Of a DNA stretch of 64,000 bases, positions 35,808 to 49,032 are shown one piece after another (positions within the stretch are counted from its first letter, which is position 1; each line of letters opens with the position of its first letter). The position numbers were made by a program, and so were the translations under genes. A model generated the notes under the pieces. It ran no database searches, was not told where the DNA came from, and was given only the letters and a program-made list of their open reading frames with translations. This DNA comes from Callorhinus ursinus (Eukaryota > Chordata > Mammalia > Carnivora > Otariidae), in contig NW_020312859.1 in NCBI RefSeq assembly GCF_003265705.1, positions 4,420,380 to 4,484,379 of the forward strand, read 5' to 3'.

Positions 35808-37074
35808 ATGTCCAGCAGACTGTAGGTTTTCAGTGAATGTGGCTGCCACATTTGGATTAAATCACAGAAGAAAAAATGTCTTGACAAAGGACCCTATAGC
35901 ACAAGCAACGCAGAAACCGGCAGCCTGCCCTAGGACACCTCTCCAGAGTTCTAGACGTGCACTCCAACGGGTTGGAGAAAATATAACCTAGACTCTCAAG
36001 GCGTAGTGATGTGGTCAGTGCCTGATCTGAGATGCAGAGGCAGGGCAGGAAGGCTGGTTCAGTGGCAGGGGGTTATTAGACAGGGGGGTGCCGCCACTGT
36101 TGAAACTCAGCGTGAAAACTCAGGAGTCCACGTGAATGCTAGGATTTGGTCCAGGAGCAGCTCTGAGTGTTTCCTCCAGGATGCTCTGTGTACCCTGGGC
36201 TGCTTTATGAGGATTACCTACATGTGCAACAACAAATCCCAAGTCCCATCTTTAAGCCATGCCTCAACCTCTCCCTTTCTCCTTCCTGTCACTGGGGGAG
36301 AGGGGGAAATCACAAAGCCTTTATCAGAATAACTCCAGAACAGCTATGCTTTGAGATTAAACTTTAATTAAAAACCATTAATAAAACATCAATTCCTACT
36401 TTGCAGAGACGTGTGGACGTTATCATATTAAAAACACCAACCTCCAAGACAGCGGTCCTCAGTCTCCCAGCTGTGCTGAGGGGAGACTGCCCAGGAGCAC
36501 AGACCCCTCTCTGTGCTGGGATCAGGTTCCGTTCCTCCCAAGGAGGGAAGAGGCACCATTTCTGTTTGAGGGGAACTCATTCACCTAAGGACAGGCTGAG
36601 GAGGGATCATGGCTCCAGTGGATGATCTAAAACCCCCCTCAGGGAACCATGGAGCAGCCTCTCAGATTGAGCTGCCTGGATTCATGCTGCTTTTGTCTCT
36701 GCTCCAAAATTGTCTTCGGGGAAATTTGTAGAATTGGTAATTTCAGTGTCCCAGTGCTTTTGAGGGCTTACAGAGTAATCCACCACTGGCGAAAGAAGCT
36801 CATGGCCCCTGAGCCCCATTGCATCAGTTGGGAAGCAGCTAAGAGACTAAGTGGGTTCTTTATTTTTCCTTTTTGTCACAGATGACTCAGAGAAAACTGT
36901 GGCTTACTTATTTAGTGCTTCCTTCTCTGCCTTTCCCCAGACCACAGTCACAATTATGAAATGGAACCGTATGAGACCTCGAGCCATAAAACAGTGTTGA
37001 TGATGGTCTCACTTTGGCTGCCACTTTGGTTTACCGAGCGCCGACCCCGTGCTAGGCACTACTAGGCGCATTAG
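35808..37074. other. Single-copy intron DNA
   Basis: No gene and no repeat I can name. The open frames (36006..36332, 36649..36885) have no domain or splice support. Confidence 0.5.
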
Positions 37075-38640
37075 GTACCCAGGATTTTCTTGTGAAATGT
37101 TTCCAAGCTGTAGAAAAATTTGAGAGTAGTGCAAAGAAGACATGTGAACCCTTGGCCTAGATTCACCGTTGGTGAACACCGTGCTCGATTTTCTTACTCA
37201 TATATACGTATGGTATGTCTGAAATGGAGATATCACATATAAAAATACATGTAATATTTTTAAGTCTTTAAAAGTAAATTGCAGAAATCCCAACATCTGA
37301 TCTCTCAACTCTTTGAGGGTGTATGTTACTTAAGGGTAAGGACGTTCTCCTGCACAGCCATGATACTATAGAACATCTAAGAAACTTAGTATTACTTGAA
37401 AAATAATCAGGTAGACAATCCACGTTCACATTTCCAATCATGTTAAGCGTGATTGTTAGGTGACAAAACCAGAAAACAAGACATTTTTGGCAAAAATACC
37501 ACATGGGTTGGTGATGTGTGTTTTTCACTGTGGCATATCTAGAGTTACATAATGTCAGAGAGCCCCTGACATACTGCCTTTGGTCACTTAGATTTAAGTC
37601 CCTCTGCTGTAAATACAGTCCTTTTCCCTTTGGAGATCAGCTTGTCGGTGCAGTGGTGCTTTGAGGCCTGGTGAGTTCCTGATTCCCCCACGAACTTCTC
37701 ACCCAGTGCTTTTAGCTTCCTTGAAAATCCTCACCTGAATCGGTTACTACACTGGTATTTATAAAAGGGTGAATTTTATTTTGTTATTTTTTAAAGATTT
37801 TAGCTGTTTGAGAGAGAGACAGACAGAGATAGTGACAGAGAGCGAGAGTGGGGAGGAGAGGGAGAAGCAGGCTCCCCGCGGAGCAAGGAGCCCAGTGCAG
37901 GGCTCGATCCCAGGACCCTGAGATCATGACCTGAGCCGAAGGCAGACGCTTCACCGACTGAGCCACCCAGACACCTAAAAGGGTGAATTTCAAATCTGTC
38001 CTTCCCTCTACATGTACTACTTAGCATTCTTCTTTATAGAAGGGTTTTCTCTCCCCAGCCCCTTCCCAACATTTTTAGTATTCCTGTTGATTCATAGATC
38101 ATTTGTTTTTGGCTCCTTGTATTAAAATCCAGTACTATTTATAATTCTCTTCAGTGCTCGCATTCTCTCATCTGTGGCTAGTGGGTTGGCCCCTAGGTTC
38201 TTTTGACATGTTATCATTAGTCTTCCTTGCTTCTGCCATAACAAAATATTCTAGACGACCCTTGTAATATCTCTGACCCAGACCTGAAGTCGACCACTTA
38301 TCTAAGGATTCCTGGTTGCTTTCAGTGGGGAGTGGGATTTTGGCATTAAGATATACATCTTAGCTTGATCCAGTGGGGTGTTACTGCCTCTAGACTCTTC
38401 AAGTAGGTAGAATGGAGGGATGTAATTTATCTGTTTTAAATCATAAGGTTGTACTGATTCAAATCACCTCTTACCCTCATTCTGTACATAGATCTCCTTC
38501 CTCCCACTGTGAGAACCCTGGTTCTCACCATCCACACATTTCTTCATTTGCTCCATCCCACAATGCATATAAAATAGTTTCAGAATTACAATACCAATCC
38601 CCCCAAAAAACAGGAAAGCTAGTATGTTAAGTTAAAGATT
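37075..38640 (-). mobile_element. Old LINE-type repeat, antisense, split by a SINE
   Basis: The order gagagtagtgcaaagaagac, gattcaccgttggtgaacac, agtaaattgcagaaatccc, tttggcaaaaataccacatg and cttccctctacatgtactac matches a common mammalian LINE 3'-region repeat (L1M-like; exact family uncertain). A CAN-SINE at 37777..37975 interrupts it. Non-coding. Confidence 0.55.
37777..37975 (-). mobile_element. CAN-SINE, antisense
   Basis: Tail ttttttaaagattttagctg at the left, tRNA-like head at the right (gactgagccacccagacacc). The perfect 15-bp target site duplication taaaagggtgaattt lies at 37762-37776 and 37976-37990. Confidence 0.95.
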
Positions 38641-38754
38641 TTCTTTTTACTTTCTCCCTCTGGAAGCAGCCAAAACACCATGTTCAAAGGCTTAGTCTTT
38701 TATCTGTGCGGTTTTATTATTGACTTGATGCCCAGTTAGGTTTGTTTGTTTGTT

Positions 38755-39345
38755 TTAAGGTTTGCCTTCCCCCTCCCCATCCTTTTGATTTAATTTTATT
38801 GTTTTTAAAATCAAAACAGTTGCATGGTTCAAAAGTCAAAACTACATAAAAAAAAAAGTACGCTCAGAGGTAGTACCACCAGCTCTGTCTCTCATACTGT
38901 CCCTGTCCACACCCGGAAGGTCACCATTTTTATTCATTTCAGATACTATTTTTCCTCTAGTTCATTTTACAAAAAAGGTAAAAGTCATTTCTCTTTTTCT
39001 TGTTTTTATATAAAAGACAGCACAAAAGATATACTCCACATCACATGTCTTTGTTCACATAATATACTTTGGAAATCACTCCATATCGGTGTGTACAGAT
39101 TTGTATCATTCTTTCCGATAGCTGCATGAGACATATTATGTGGATATGCCATGGTTTATTCACACAGGGTGCTGTGGATCCTGAGGTTGTGCTCATTACT
39201 TGCTATGACAAATAATCCTGTACCGAATAGCCTCATGCTTACGTGGCTTGGTATTTGTGCAGTTGTATTTTCAATGTAAATTCCTACAAGTGGGATTGCT
39301 GGGATCAAAAGAGAAACAAACATGCAGTTTTCTTAGATGTCGACA
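38755..39345 (-). mobile_element. Old L1M-like fragment, antisense
   Basis: tggttcaaaagtcaaaacta, then ggaaatcactccatatcggt, ccatggtttattcacacagg and aattcctacaagtgggattg match a common old LINE region read on the minus strand. Interrupted near its end by the SINE at 39361. Confidence 0.6.
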
Positions 39346-39360
39346 CTCATTTTACATTTT

Positions 39361-39545
39361 CCTTTTTTTTTTTTAAAGATTTTATTTATTTGAGAGAGAG
39401 AGAGAGCAAGAGCACGAGCAGAGAGGAGAGGGAGAAGCAGGCTCCCCACTGAGCAGGGAGCCCGATGCAGGGCTTGATCCCAGGACCCTGGGATAATGAC
39501 CTGAGCCAAAGGCAGACGCTTAACCGACTGAGCCACCCAGGCACT
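39361..39545 (-). mobile_element. CAN-SINE, antisense
   Basis: Complete copy with T-rich tail at the left and head gactgagccacccaggca at the right. The target site duplication ctcattttacatttt lies at 39346-39360 and 39546-39560. Confidence 0.95.
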
Positions 39546-40149
39546 CTCATTTTACATTTTCACTAGCAATGTAAATTCCTTCATCTTAACACCAAATATA
39601 AGAAAGCAAACAGTATTATTTTTCCTATTTTACAATAAGGAATTTTAAGCTCCCATATAATTTATAGTAAATATATAAAATATAATTGATTATAATTAAT
39701 AATATGTGCAGAATATAGTAATACAATTGATATGTAATATGATTAGTGATGTATAATACATATGTTACTTAATACGGTAAATGGACTTGCATTGTAGGGA
39801 AGACTGAAGTGTCTCAGGAGTGCGTGCCTGTATTTTGTGTGCATTTCTAGAAGTCTCAGTATCTGGTTCCTCAGCTGATAGGAAGCTAGAAGGAGGCTGC
39901 ATGTTGCTAGGGACAGGTGTGTATATAGTAACAAGACACAGCACACGAAATCTAGAAAAGAGGCAAGTGAGAGGAAAAGTATAAAAGGCAGTAAATAACA
40001 AGGCAACAGTCCACAGTCATTTGGTGGAAGGATAAAAAGCTTTACACAGCTTAGCAGGTCCTGAAAGCATCGTTTAACTAGAGCCCAGTACATTTTTAAG
40101 GTTTACAAAGATGACCTTGAGATATTATAAAAGGTAAGGAGAACTGCAG

Positions 40150-40335
40150 TTGTGGTTTTTGAATGCTTGTGGTGACCGAGGCATTGTGCTGATGTCCTTC
40201 ATTCTTGCAGTGAGTCACCAAATCCTGCAATGTTGGTGCTTTTATATGGTTTTGGGGAAGAGAACTCTGAGGCTCAGAGAGTTCAAGGAACCTGTCCCAG
40301 GCTTCCAAGCAACAAGTGGCAGAGCCAGTTAATAG
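40150..40335 (-). mobile_element. MIR element, antisense
   Basis: ctgaggctcagagagttcaa and caagcaacaagtggcagagc are the reversed MIR core. 39600..40150 is AT-rich with no named repeat. Confidence 0.75.
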
Positions 40336-40389
40336 ATCCTGAAATCTTGTCCATGATTTCTTTCCCCTGACCATCTCTATTAGATAATC

Positions 40390-40570
40390 CTATAACCTAC
40401 CAAACCTCCCCAACACTGTCTGTGCTTTATGTTTTCTATGGCATTCATCATCATCTGAAATACTGTGTGTGCATGTGTGTGTACATATGTACATATATAC
40501 ACACACACACATGTTTATTATCTGCCAAGCACATAGTAGGTGCTCATTAACTGTTTGGTGAGTGAATGAC
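40390..40570 (+). mobile_element. L2 3' end carrying a palindromic TG/CA tract
   Basis: ccaagcacatagtaggtgct followed by cattaactgtttggtgagtg is the L2 3' terminus. A TG run, a TACATATGTACATATATA core and a CA run (40464-40512) lie within it. Confidence 0.75.
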
Positions 40571-40888
40571 TATCTGATATCAAAGTCCATGCCTCTTCCC
40601 AGTATCTCAGGGCCCTGTTTATATGCACTGTTTAAGAAGGGGAGGATAGGTGGAAGGTAGCTATCTATACTCAGAACCAACTCATTCTGGCTTGCTGGAG
40701 CTGCTCATTAGCCTCTCTTCCCACCTCTTAGTTATGTGATACCATATTCATTGCTCAAAATTGTCATATTGGCGACTTTACACTGTGGATACTGGCAGAC
40801 ATGTTGGTGTTTTGTTTTTCCTGGAAAGTTGGTTGTGAAACATTTACTAATACACCCCTGCAAAGTTCCATTAAAAAGATATATTTAT

Positions 40889-41054
40889 GGGACGCCTGGG
40901 TGGCTCAGTCAGTTAAGCATCTGACTCCTGATTTCTGCTCAGGTCATGGTCTCAGGGTTGTGGGATCAAGCCCCTGTTTAAGATTCTCTATTCCCTCACC
41001 CCCCAAACCCCTGCTAAATGCCTTGCATGTACTCTCTCTCTCCAAAAAAAAAAA
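40889..41054 (+). mobile_element. Older CAN-SINE
   Basis: gggacgcctgggtggctcag head, diverged body and CT-rich part, A-run tail to 41054. No clear target site duplication. 41055..41900 holds AT-rich single-copy DNA with no gene. Confidence 0.88.
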
Positions 41055-41904
41055 GTATTTGACATCTTAAAATGTAAAAATTTATCCAGAAAAAAAAAAT
41101 CTTTCCTTCAGCAAGACTGGGAATCTGTCTTGTCTCCATCAGACACACTTACAGATTCTGGTGACCTTCAAACCATTTTCGAATTATTTTGATTTTTTCT
41201 TAAGTTAGTTCTGAGTCTGTTTATAATGAACCAACCAGCCAACAAATATGGCCCCTGGAATGGAGAGGCCAAAAAAAAAAGACCTAGACAAAAGAAACAG
41301 GATGGGAACTTCTGTTGACTCTGTGGGGCTCTGTGCTTTCAACATGAGCTGACTGACTGCTCTACTGCCCACAGGGTTCACCACTACCAGCCCCACTTCC
41401 CAGATATGGAAATGGGAAGAAGAAAGGAAAACAGGAAAGGAGAAACCTTCCCTTGATTACACTCTGTCCCCCTTTATGTTGAAATGAAAATTTCCTTTAA
41501 ATTACCACCTGACTTTTAGGCACAAGAAAACATCTGGTTTAATTACAGTGAATTTACATGAACCTACTAACAAGAAGCACAGTTAAAATTAGCAATTTTA
41601 GTGCGCCTTTTTTTTCTTAAGGGAATGAAATTATAAAGTAATTAACCTTTGTTGTAGAACTCTGTCAGAAGGATGGAAAGTTCTGTGCTGTTAGATACAA
41701 GAAGAAATGAAATTGTGGGAAGGGAATATGTGGACTCATTAAAGAATTATAAAGAAAAAAAAAGACTAAAGTAACACAGAATTAGAAGATAAGATGAAAG
41801 TGGAATCTTTCTGGGTCTTTTCACAATGGGGGTCGGGGAGGACCCAGTTGAATCAAAACAAAGTAAGTCTGCTTCGTTGGAAGGACATCTTGACCTTTGG
41901 AGCA

Positions 41905-42250
41905 GTAGTGTGGTGTGGCCAAAAGAGCCTTGGTCCCTGGCTGAGATGACCTGGCTTTGCTACTCAGAGGTGGTGACACTGTTTTTCAGCCTTTCTGAAC
42001 CCACATCCACTAGAATATGGAAAAAAGGGCCGATTCAGAAAATACTTTGGAGTCAGAAGGATGCAGGCTCCATTCAGGCTCCATTCACTACGTTGTTATG
42101 CAGCCTTAGTTACTTGCATACTTGGCACTGCAGTGTCTTCATCTGTGAAATGGGGTGATAATACCACCAACCCCTTTAGAGTGTTCTACGTGAAAGTCTG
42201 TATGGAAAGCCCTCAACTTACTCTCTGCCAAGAGGACACACTCAGTGGTG
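41905..42250 (+). mobile_element. Two adjacent MIR-like pieces
   Basis: 41905..42000 resembles a MIR 5' half (gtgtggccaaaagagccttg, ctggctttgctactcagag). 42045..42250 resembles a second, more complete MIR (cttcatctgtgaaatggggt). A perfect 11-bp tandem duplication caggctccatt lies at 42064-42085. Confidence 0.65.
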
Positions 42251-42399
42251 TGTGGCCAATATCAGACATGGAATGCAGATTTTAATCAAAGGAATGTAAC
42301 TAGAGAGAAACCAAAGCAAGGATCTTTGTAAAATTTCTGTTAATCATGGGCAAGGGGCCATTTTAGAATAACTTATAATACCTCTGTAACCTCGACCTC

Positions 42400-42515
42400 A
42401 ACTATCTCACTCCGACTGTAGGAATGAGTGTGTGTGCCAGGGTTCCAATAAAATTTTATTTATAAAACAAGCAGCTGGTTGCATTTGGCTGTAGCCGTGG
42501 TTTGCTGACCCTTGA
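42400..42515. mobile_element. hAT-Charlie-type MITE, partial copy 3
   Basis: gttccaataaaattttattt, then ggctgtagccgtggtttgct and gacccttga are the end half of the same MITE as at 4908. Confidence 0.7.
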
Positions 42516-42599
42516 TCTGCACTGATTCCCACTAATTATATCCTCTTAATATCTTGACTTTACAATCCAATGATATACTAATGGTTTCCCCAATTGGTG

Positions 42600-43720
42600 T
42601 CTCCGGGCTGGACCTCTCCCCTGCCCTCCAGAGTCATTTATCCAACTGCCTATTCAGCCTGTCCAGCTGGATTGCTAATCGGTCTCTGGATTAAACACGT
42701 CCAGAACTGACCTCCTGATCATCCCTCACCCATCACCAAACTCATTCTTCCCACAGTCTTCTCCATCTCCGTTAATGCCAACTGCCTTTTTATTAGTGGC
42801 TTGAGTCAAAAACCTTGATTGCTCACTTTTATCACACCCAAGGCCCTGAATACCTTTCAACGTGGATTGTCTGTGGTTGGCACCCCTTTGCTTTGGACGA
42901 AGCAGCAGCCCTGTCCACCTCCCACATCCCATCCATCAGCACATTCTGTTGGCTTATCCTTCAGTCAATAGCATGACCTCAACCATTGCTTACAGCCTCT
43001 ACTCCTCGCTCTTTGGTCCAAGCCACTGTGATGTCCCACCTGGATTATAGCGGTACTCTCTTAAATGCTCACTCAGCTTCAGCTCTGGCCCCTACACTCC
43101 TCTCAGCACAGCAGGCAGGATGATCTTGTTAAACCGTGAGGCAAATCATATCATCATCCCTCTGCTCAGAACCTTCCAATGGTTTCTCACGTCATTGAGA
43201 TGAAAAAACCCTAGTCTTTACATTGGCTCTCGGGGCCCCACGTGGCCACAACTACTGGCTGCCTCTCTGGTCTCATCTCCTTCTGCCTCCGCCTTACTAC
43301 ACAGATCCAGTTGTTGTTCTGCTCAGCTATCCCAGCTGGGTTCATCCCTCAGCACCTTTTCACAGGCCATTTCTGCAGGCTAGAATGATCCTCCCTCAAA
43401 TAAACAGGGCTGATTCCTACACCTGTTTCAAGTCAGTATCACTTTTCAGGGGGCATTGTCCTTGACCTTTCTCTGAACAACTGGAAGCCTCAGGCACCAC
43501 ACTCTGTCCCTCTTCTCTGCTTCATGTCTCTCATTAGCATTTATCATTGGACATACTTTGTATTTCACTATACATTTTATTATCTGTCTTCTCTCACTAG
43601 AATGCACATGGAGGAGGCCACTTTTTTGTTTTGTTTACTGCATATTTTCAAGCACCCAGAACAGTGTCAGATAGAGAATAGGCATGCAGTAAATAAGTTA
43701 TTGAATGACTGAATCTCGAG
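42600..43720 (+). mobile_element. L2 LINE fragment, long
   Basis: Text follows L2 over about 1.1 kb: tccaatggtttctcacgtca, ccttttcacaggccatttct, cactagaatgcacatggagg, and the 3' end aacagtgtcagatagagaat with final ttgaatgactgaa. No open frame remains. Confidence 0.8.
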
Positions 43721-44009
43721 TCTTCAGATTTTATCTAAAAATAGATTTTAGAATTATTTACCTTAGAAATGAGAAGATGCTTGTAGAAAGCTATTTAATA
43801 TACTCAGTAAGCTATGGGAAGGATGGCTTTTATGATGAGCAGTATAACACCATTCAGAAAGAACAGAGGCAAGAACACCAAGGAAAATAGGAATAATCCT
43901 GATTCTGCAGAAAAGCAAATTGGTGTATCTCCAGGCTACACTAGAGCAGTTCTCCGAGAATGTGATGGGACCAGGGAGAGGAGCAAACACAGAGTAACAC
44001 TACCTTTGT

Positions 44010-44230
44010 TCCAGGCACTTTGCTCAGCATTTCACATGTACTGATAGATTGAATCACTACAACATTTATGAAGTAGGGACTATTTTTATCCCCCACTTTA
44101 AAGGAAACTGAGGCACAAAGAGGTTAAGCAACTTGCTCCAGGTTATACAGCAAGAGATGGCAAGAACAGGACTCACACCCAGGCAGTCTGGCTCAGCCTA
44201 TGATCTTAGTCACCATGCAGTGCTGCCTTT
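44010..44230 (-). mobile_element. MIR element, antisense
   Basis: aaactgaggcacaaagaggt, ccaggttatacagcaagaga and ctcacacccaggcagtctgg are a full reversed MIR. 44231..45780 holds single-copy, increasingly AT-rich DNA with no gene. Confidence 0.85.
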
Positions 44231-45779
44231 TGGGTCAATAGGACAAAAGTGTGAGTTTCCATTCAAGGTGGTGATCTGATTCTTAAACTACCTTCCCAAT
44301 GAAATAAGAGAAGAAGACCTCTAAACCTGCCCTGGGAACTAGAAGAGGATGCCTCCCCCAGGCCAGAAGGAAGGAATGCAACGCAGTGTTGAAGAACGGG
44401 AACCTACATGGGAAAAAGATGACTGAGCTGTAACTTCATTGAAAGAAACCCCTTCCTCGCCCTGGGGGCCCAAGAGGAAAGGCTTCCAAGGCCAACTGCA
44501 TGAATACCCTCAAACTCTGACTGACCATGGCTGAAGGCAAGGGTGAGCTTATAGCTTGGCGTGGACGGAGTGAGGGTTTGGAGAGCAGGAGATGACATCT
44601 TTATATGTCAGTCCATAGTGCAGAGAATGAGAGCTCTCTCTCTCTTTAAGCCTGCATATGGTAAATAAGGAAAAGAAAGGGATTTAATGAAAGGCTAGCT
44701 TTGGGAAGAGATGCTCCAGTTAGAGATGGGGGCAGTGTTCCAAGTGACTTAAGGCTGCCTTAAAGATATCAAAACAGTTCTCTCTTCTGACAAGAAGCTT
44801 CCTGCCACCTGGTTATTTTCCTTCTCAAACCTTCCCCATCCCACCCTTAATCACATAGACCTCTTATCTGGCCAAGTAATAGATGGGTGTATCTAAATTC
44901 TTCCCTTTCCCTCTGGGTTAGAAATAATTGAAACAGGGACTCCTATAATCACTAGCAGCACACATCTCGACCCACCAAACTAAACCATCTCGTTCTACCT
45001 TTTTTAAGGCTGCATAAGGAAAGATTATCGGGTAGATGAAAACGTGCTTTCATTCTTATTAAAGGGGACTAACCTGATAATGCAAAGCAAATGTCCCCTG
45101 AGCATTATATCAAGAAGCAAGATTTAAAAACAGAGTAAAATAGTAATCCACATTCTCACCAGAATATATAAATAAGTGCTGGAGTAGAATGTGTACATGG
45201 AATGGAAGTCAATAATGTAAAGAGGTTAGTTCTCCCAGATTGATCTTTGTAAAAGAGTTTAGCACTATTTACTGTATTATGATTTTTATTTAATAATAAA
45301 CCCTATAGTGCTTAGGGATGTATATTTAGGAAATAAAAATTATAATGAAAAGCAAGATTCATTATTATTAGGAAGTTAAGGTTACCTTTTGAGGGCATAA
45401 AATTGATTATTCATAAGTTAATGAGATGTATATTTGTTTTATACACTTGTGTAATGCTTACTTCACAAAAGGATAAAATACCTTTAATACTAAATACCCT
45501 TTTATACCTATAAATTTTACCACTTATGGGATATGGAAAAATTATTGGAAAAATATAAACTTCAGAACTTCACTCAGCACACACACAAAAAAGACTTATA
45601 TAATTTCACAGCAAATGGAGAAATAGAATCAGTAGTTTAATAAGCTTTTCCAAGAAAGAAAATACCAGTTCTGAATGGTCTTACAAGTACAATCACACAC
45701 TCAAGGCAGCGGTATCTCCAGTTTTACACATACACCTTCAAAGAGCAAAAAAATAAGTAATACTTGACTTTTCATTTTA

Positions 45780-47360
45780 TGACATTAGTGTAATTTTGAT
45801 ACCAAAACCAGACAAGCTTATTATAATAAGAAGAAAAATTAAATGCGCGTACCCCAAACAGAATATTAGCAGACAATCCATTGCTGTATACAACTAGGAA
45901 AATATTATTTTAGAAAATCAATATTGGTTCAACATTAGTAGATCCATTAATGTAATTCACTACATTAACTAAAAGAGGGACAAAAATGTATCATTACTAT
46001 ACTAGACACAGAAACCCATCAGTTAAAGCTCAGCATGATTTAAAAAATATACATATTCTTGTATACCAGGAATAAAAAAGACCTTCTTATCCTGATAAAG
46101 GAAAACTAAGAAACCTACAAACATCATAGTCAATGATAAAATAATAAAATCATTTCCTTTAACATTGGAAAGCACACAGATACTTATCATTATCTCCACT
46201 AAATATCATATTGATGGCTGTGGTTGAAGACAGGAAAATTAAATAGAGTTAAAAGATTGGAAAAGAACAAAACTATTATCAACTGCAATGCTATGACTAT
46301 TTACACAGATAACCCAAAGAAATTTGTACACAAATTATTAGAATGAAGAAGAGAATGTAACATGCTTGACAAAAGTTGGCATTTAAAAGCCAATTGCATT
46401 TCTAATCACCCAATAAGTATGTGGTATGTTTTTAAAGATACTACTTACAATAGCAATAAATATAGGATATTTAGGAATGAACCTAATGTAAGATTTCAAG
46501 ATGTAGAGTATATATAAATGTGGTATAAAGAACTGAAAGAGATTTAAAAAGACCTGAATGAGAGAGATGCCATGTTTATGGGTGGGAAAACTCAGTATTA
46601 TCAAGACATGGTATGGAAAGACATAAATTATTTAAATTTGATCTATAATTCATGCAATTCCAGTACAGAAACAAGACATTTTTCAAATATGTACAAGGTC
46701 ATCCTAAAATGTATATGCCAGAGAAAAGGCAAGAATATCTAAGAGAGGGGTGCCTGGGTGGCTCAGTCGATTAAGTGTCTGCCTTCAGCTCAGTTCATGA
46801 TCTCGGGGTCCTGGGATCCAGCCACATGTCCAGCACCCTGCTCAGCGGAGAGCCTGCTTCTTCCTCTGCCTGCTGTTCCCCCTGCTTGTGCTCAGTCTCT
46901 GTCTTTCTTTCTCTCTGACAAATAAATAAATAAAATCTTAAAAAGAAAAAGAATAACGAAGAGAGTTCTGAACACGAAGTACAAAGTTACAGGCCTTGCT
47001 CCACCAGATATCAAGACTCACAAATCTTTGTTTCTTAGGATGATGTGGTATTGATAGCGGGATAGTCTAATAGAACAAATGAACAAAACAGAACCTAGAA
47101 ATAGACCCATATGTATGAGGAAATGTGATGGAAGGCAAAGGTAGCATGGAGATCAGTTGAGTAAATAAATTTTTCTTTTTTGTTAAGTGGTGGTAGAATA
47201 GGGAGAAGAATTGAAATTGGATCCCTGCCTCACACTGTATGTGAAAACACAATTACAAATGAGTTGAAGACATTTTACAAACATCATAACTTTAAAATTA
47301 TTTGAAGATAATTTAAGAAAATATTCCTATGACCTAAGAGAAAGTATTTCTTAAATAAGA
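45780..47360 (+). mobile_element. Old L1 (reverse transcriptase to mid ORF2), sense
   Basis: Decayed but ordered ORF2 text: ataccaaaaccagacaagct, cattaatgtaattcactaca, acaatagcaataaatatagg, aacagaacctagaaatagac. It is interrupted by the CAN-SINE at 46747..46948. Probably the same insertion as 49535..50580. All frames are broken. Confidence 0.75.
46747..46948 (+). mobile_element. CAN-SINE
   Basis: ggggtgcctgggtggctcag head and full body. Target site duplications aagaatatctaagaga (46731-46746) and aagaataacgaagaga (46949-46964) agree at 14 of 16 positions. It splits an old L1. Confidence 0.93.
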
Positions 47361-47526
47361 TTCTTTTGTTAGAGTTTATTTTTGCTTGGGTTTATCTGAC
47401 CTTGGGATAATGATTCAAATGCAAGTAGTTGATTTAGGAAGTGGTCTGGGACACCCTGGTAATGAAGAGTGGAACAGAAGGGAAGGAAGCCAATACTGGT
47501 GTGTTATCAAAAAAATTACCTCGTGA

Positions 47527-47728
47527 GGGTGCCTGGGTGGTTCAGTTGGTTAAGTGATTGCTTTCGGCTCAGGTCATGATCCTGGAGTCCCGGGATGGAG
47601 TCCCACATCGGGCTCCCTGCTCAGCAGGGAGTCTGCTTCTCCCTCTGACCCTCTTCCTTCTTGTGCTCTCTATCTCTCATTCTCTTTCTCTCAAATAAAT
47701 AAATAAAATCTTAAAAAAAAAAAAAAAG
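47527..47728 (+). mobile_element. CAN-SINE
   Basis: gggtgcctgggtggttcag head, complete body and A tail. Target site duplications aaaattacctcgtga (47512-47526) and aaaattaccttgtga (47729-47743) agree at 14 of 15; the one change is at a CpG. Confidence 0.94.
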
Positions 47729-47907
47729 AAAATTACCTTGTGAATAACTGGGTCTTAGAATCATGCCACTCCAAGTGTGATCCAGGGACAAGCAATGACT
47801 TACAAACTCTTCCTGGTCCATGACAAGATAATTATAGAAATAGAGATTAAGTGTTTTAAAAGGAGGTTGCATTTTTCTATGTTTTTAAATTTCACTTTTA
47901 CTTTTTA

Positions 47908-49032
47908 TTTATTTCATTTTTTAATTAACATATAATGTATTTTTTGATTCAGGGGTACTGGTCTGTGATTCATCGGTCTTACACAATTCATAGCACTCAC
48001 CATAGCACATACCCTCCCCAATGTCCATTACCCAGCCACTCCGTCCCTCCCACCCCTCTCCACTCCAGCAACCCTCAGTTTGTTTCCTGAGATTAAGAGT
48101 CTCTTATGGTTTGTCTCCCTCTCTGGTTTCATCTTGTTTCATTTTTCCTCCCTTCCCCTATGATCCTGTCTTGTTTCTCAAATTCCTCATATCAGTGAGA
48201 TCATATGATACTTGTCTTTCTCTGATTGACTTATTTCGCTTAGCATAATATCCTCTAGTTCCATCCACATCATTGCAAATGGCAGGATTTCATTTTGGAT
48301 GGCTGCATAGTATTCCATTGTAGATATAGACCACATCTTCTTTCTCCATTCATCTGTTGATGGACATCTAGGCTCTTTCCATAGTTTGGCTATTATGGAC
48401 ATTGCTGCTATAAACATTGGGGTGCAGGTGCCCCTTCAGATCAGTACGTTTGTATCTTTGGGGTAAATACCCAGTAGTGCAATTGCTGGGTTGTAGGGTA
48501 GCTCTATTTTCAACTTTTTGAGGAACCTCCGTACTGTTTTCCAGAGTGGCTGCACCAGCTTGCATTCCCACCAACAGTGTAGGAGGGCTCCCCTTTCTCC
48601 GCATCCTCGCCAACATCTGTTGTTTCCTGACTTGTTAATTTTAGCTGTTCTGACTGGTGTGAGGTGGTATCTCATTGAGGTTTTGATTTGGATTTCCCTG
48701 ATGCCGAGCGATGCTGAGCACTTTTTCATATGTCTTTTGGCCACTTGGATGTCTTCTTTGCAGAAATGCCTGTTCATGTCTTCTGCCCATTTCTTGATTG
48801 GATTATTTGTTCTTCAGGTGTTGAGTTTGATAAGTTCTTTATAGATTTTGGATACTAGCCCTTTATCTGATATGTCATTTGCAAATATCTTCTCCCATTC
48901 TGCTGGTTGTCTTTTGGTTTTGTTGACTGTTTCCTTTGCTGTGCAAAGGCTTTTTATCTTGATGAAGTCCCAATAGTTCATTGTTGCCCTTGCTTCCCTT
49001 GCCTTTGGTGATGTTTCTAGGAAGAAGTCTCA
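47908..49032 (-). mobile_element. L1 retrotransposon, antisense, 5'-truncated (about 1.1 kb)
   Basis: On the minus strand it starts in ORF2 at about 49032 (cttcttcctagaaacatcac), reads through frames 48436..48777 ([19 protein letters not shown]) and the C-terminal region to 48187, then the 3' UTR to 47908. A probable target site duplication tttacttttta lies at 47897-47907 and 49033-49043, although T-rich flanks make this less certain. It is broken by frameshifts. Confidence 0.93.
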
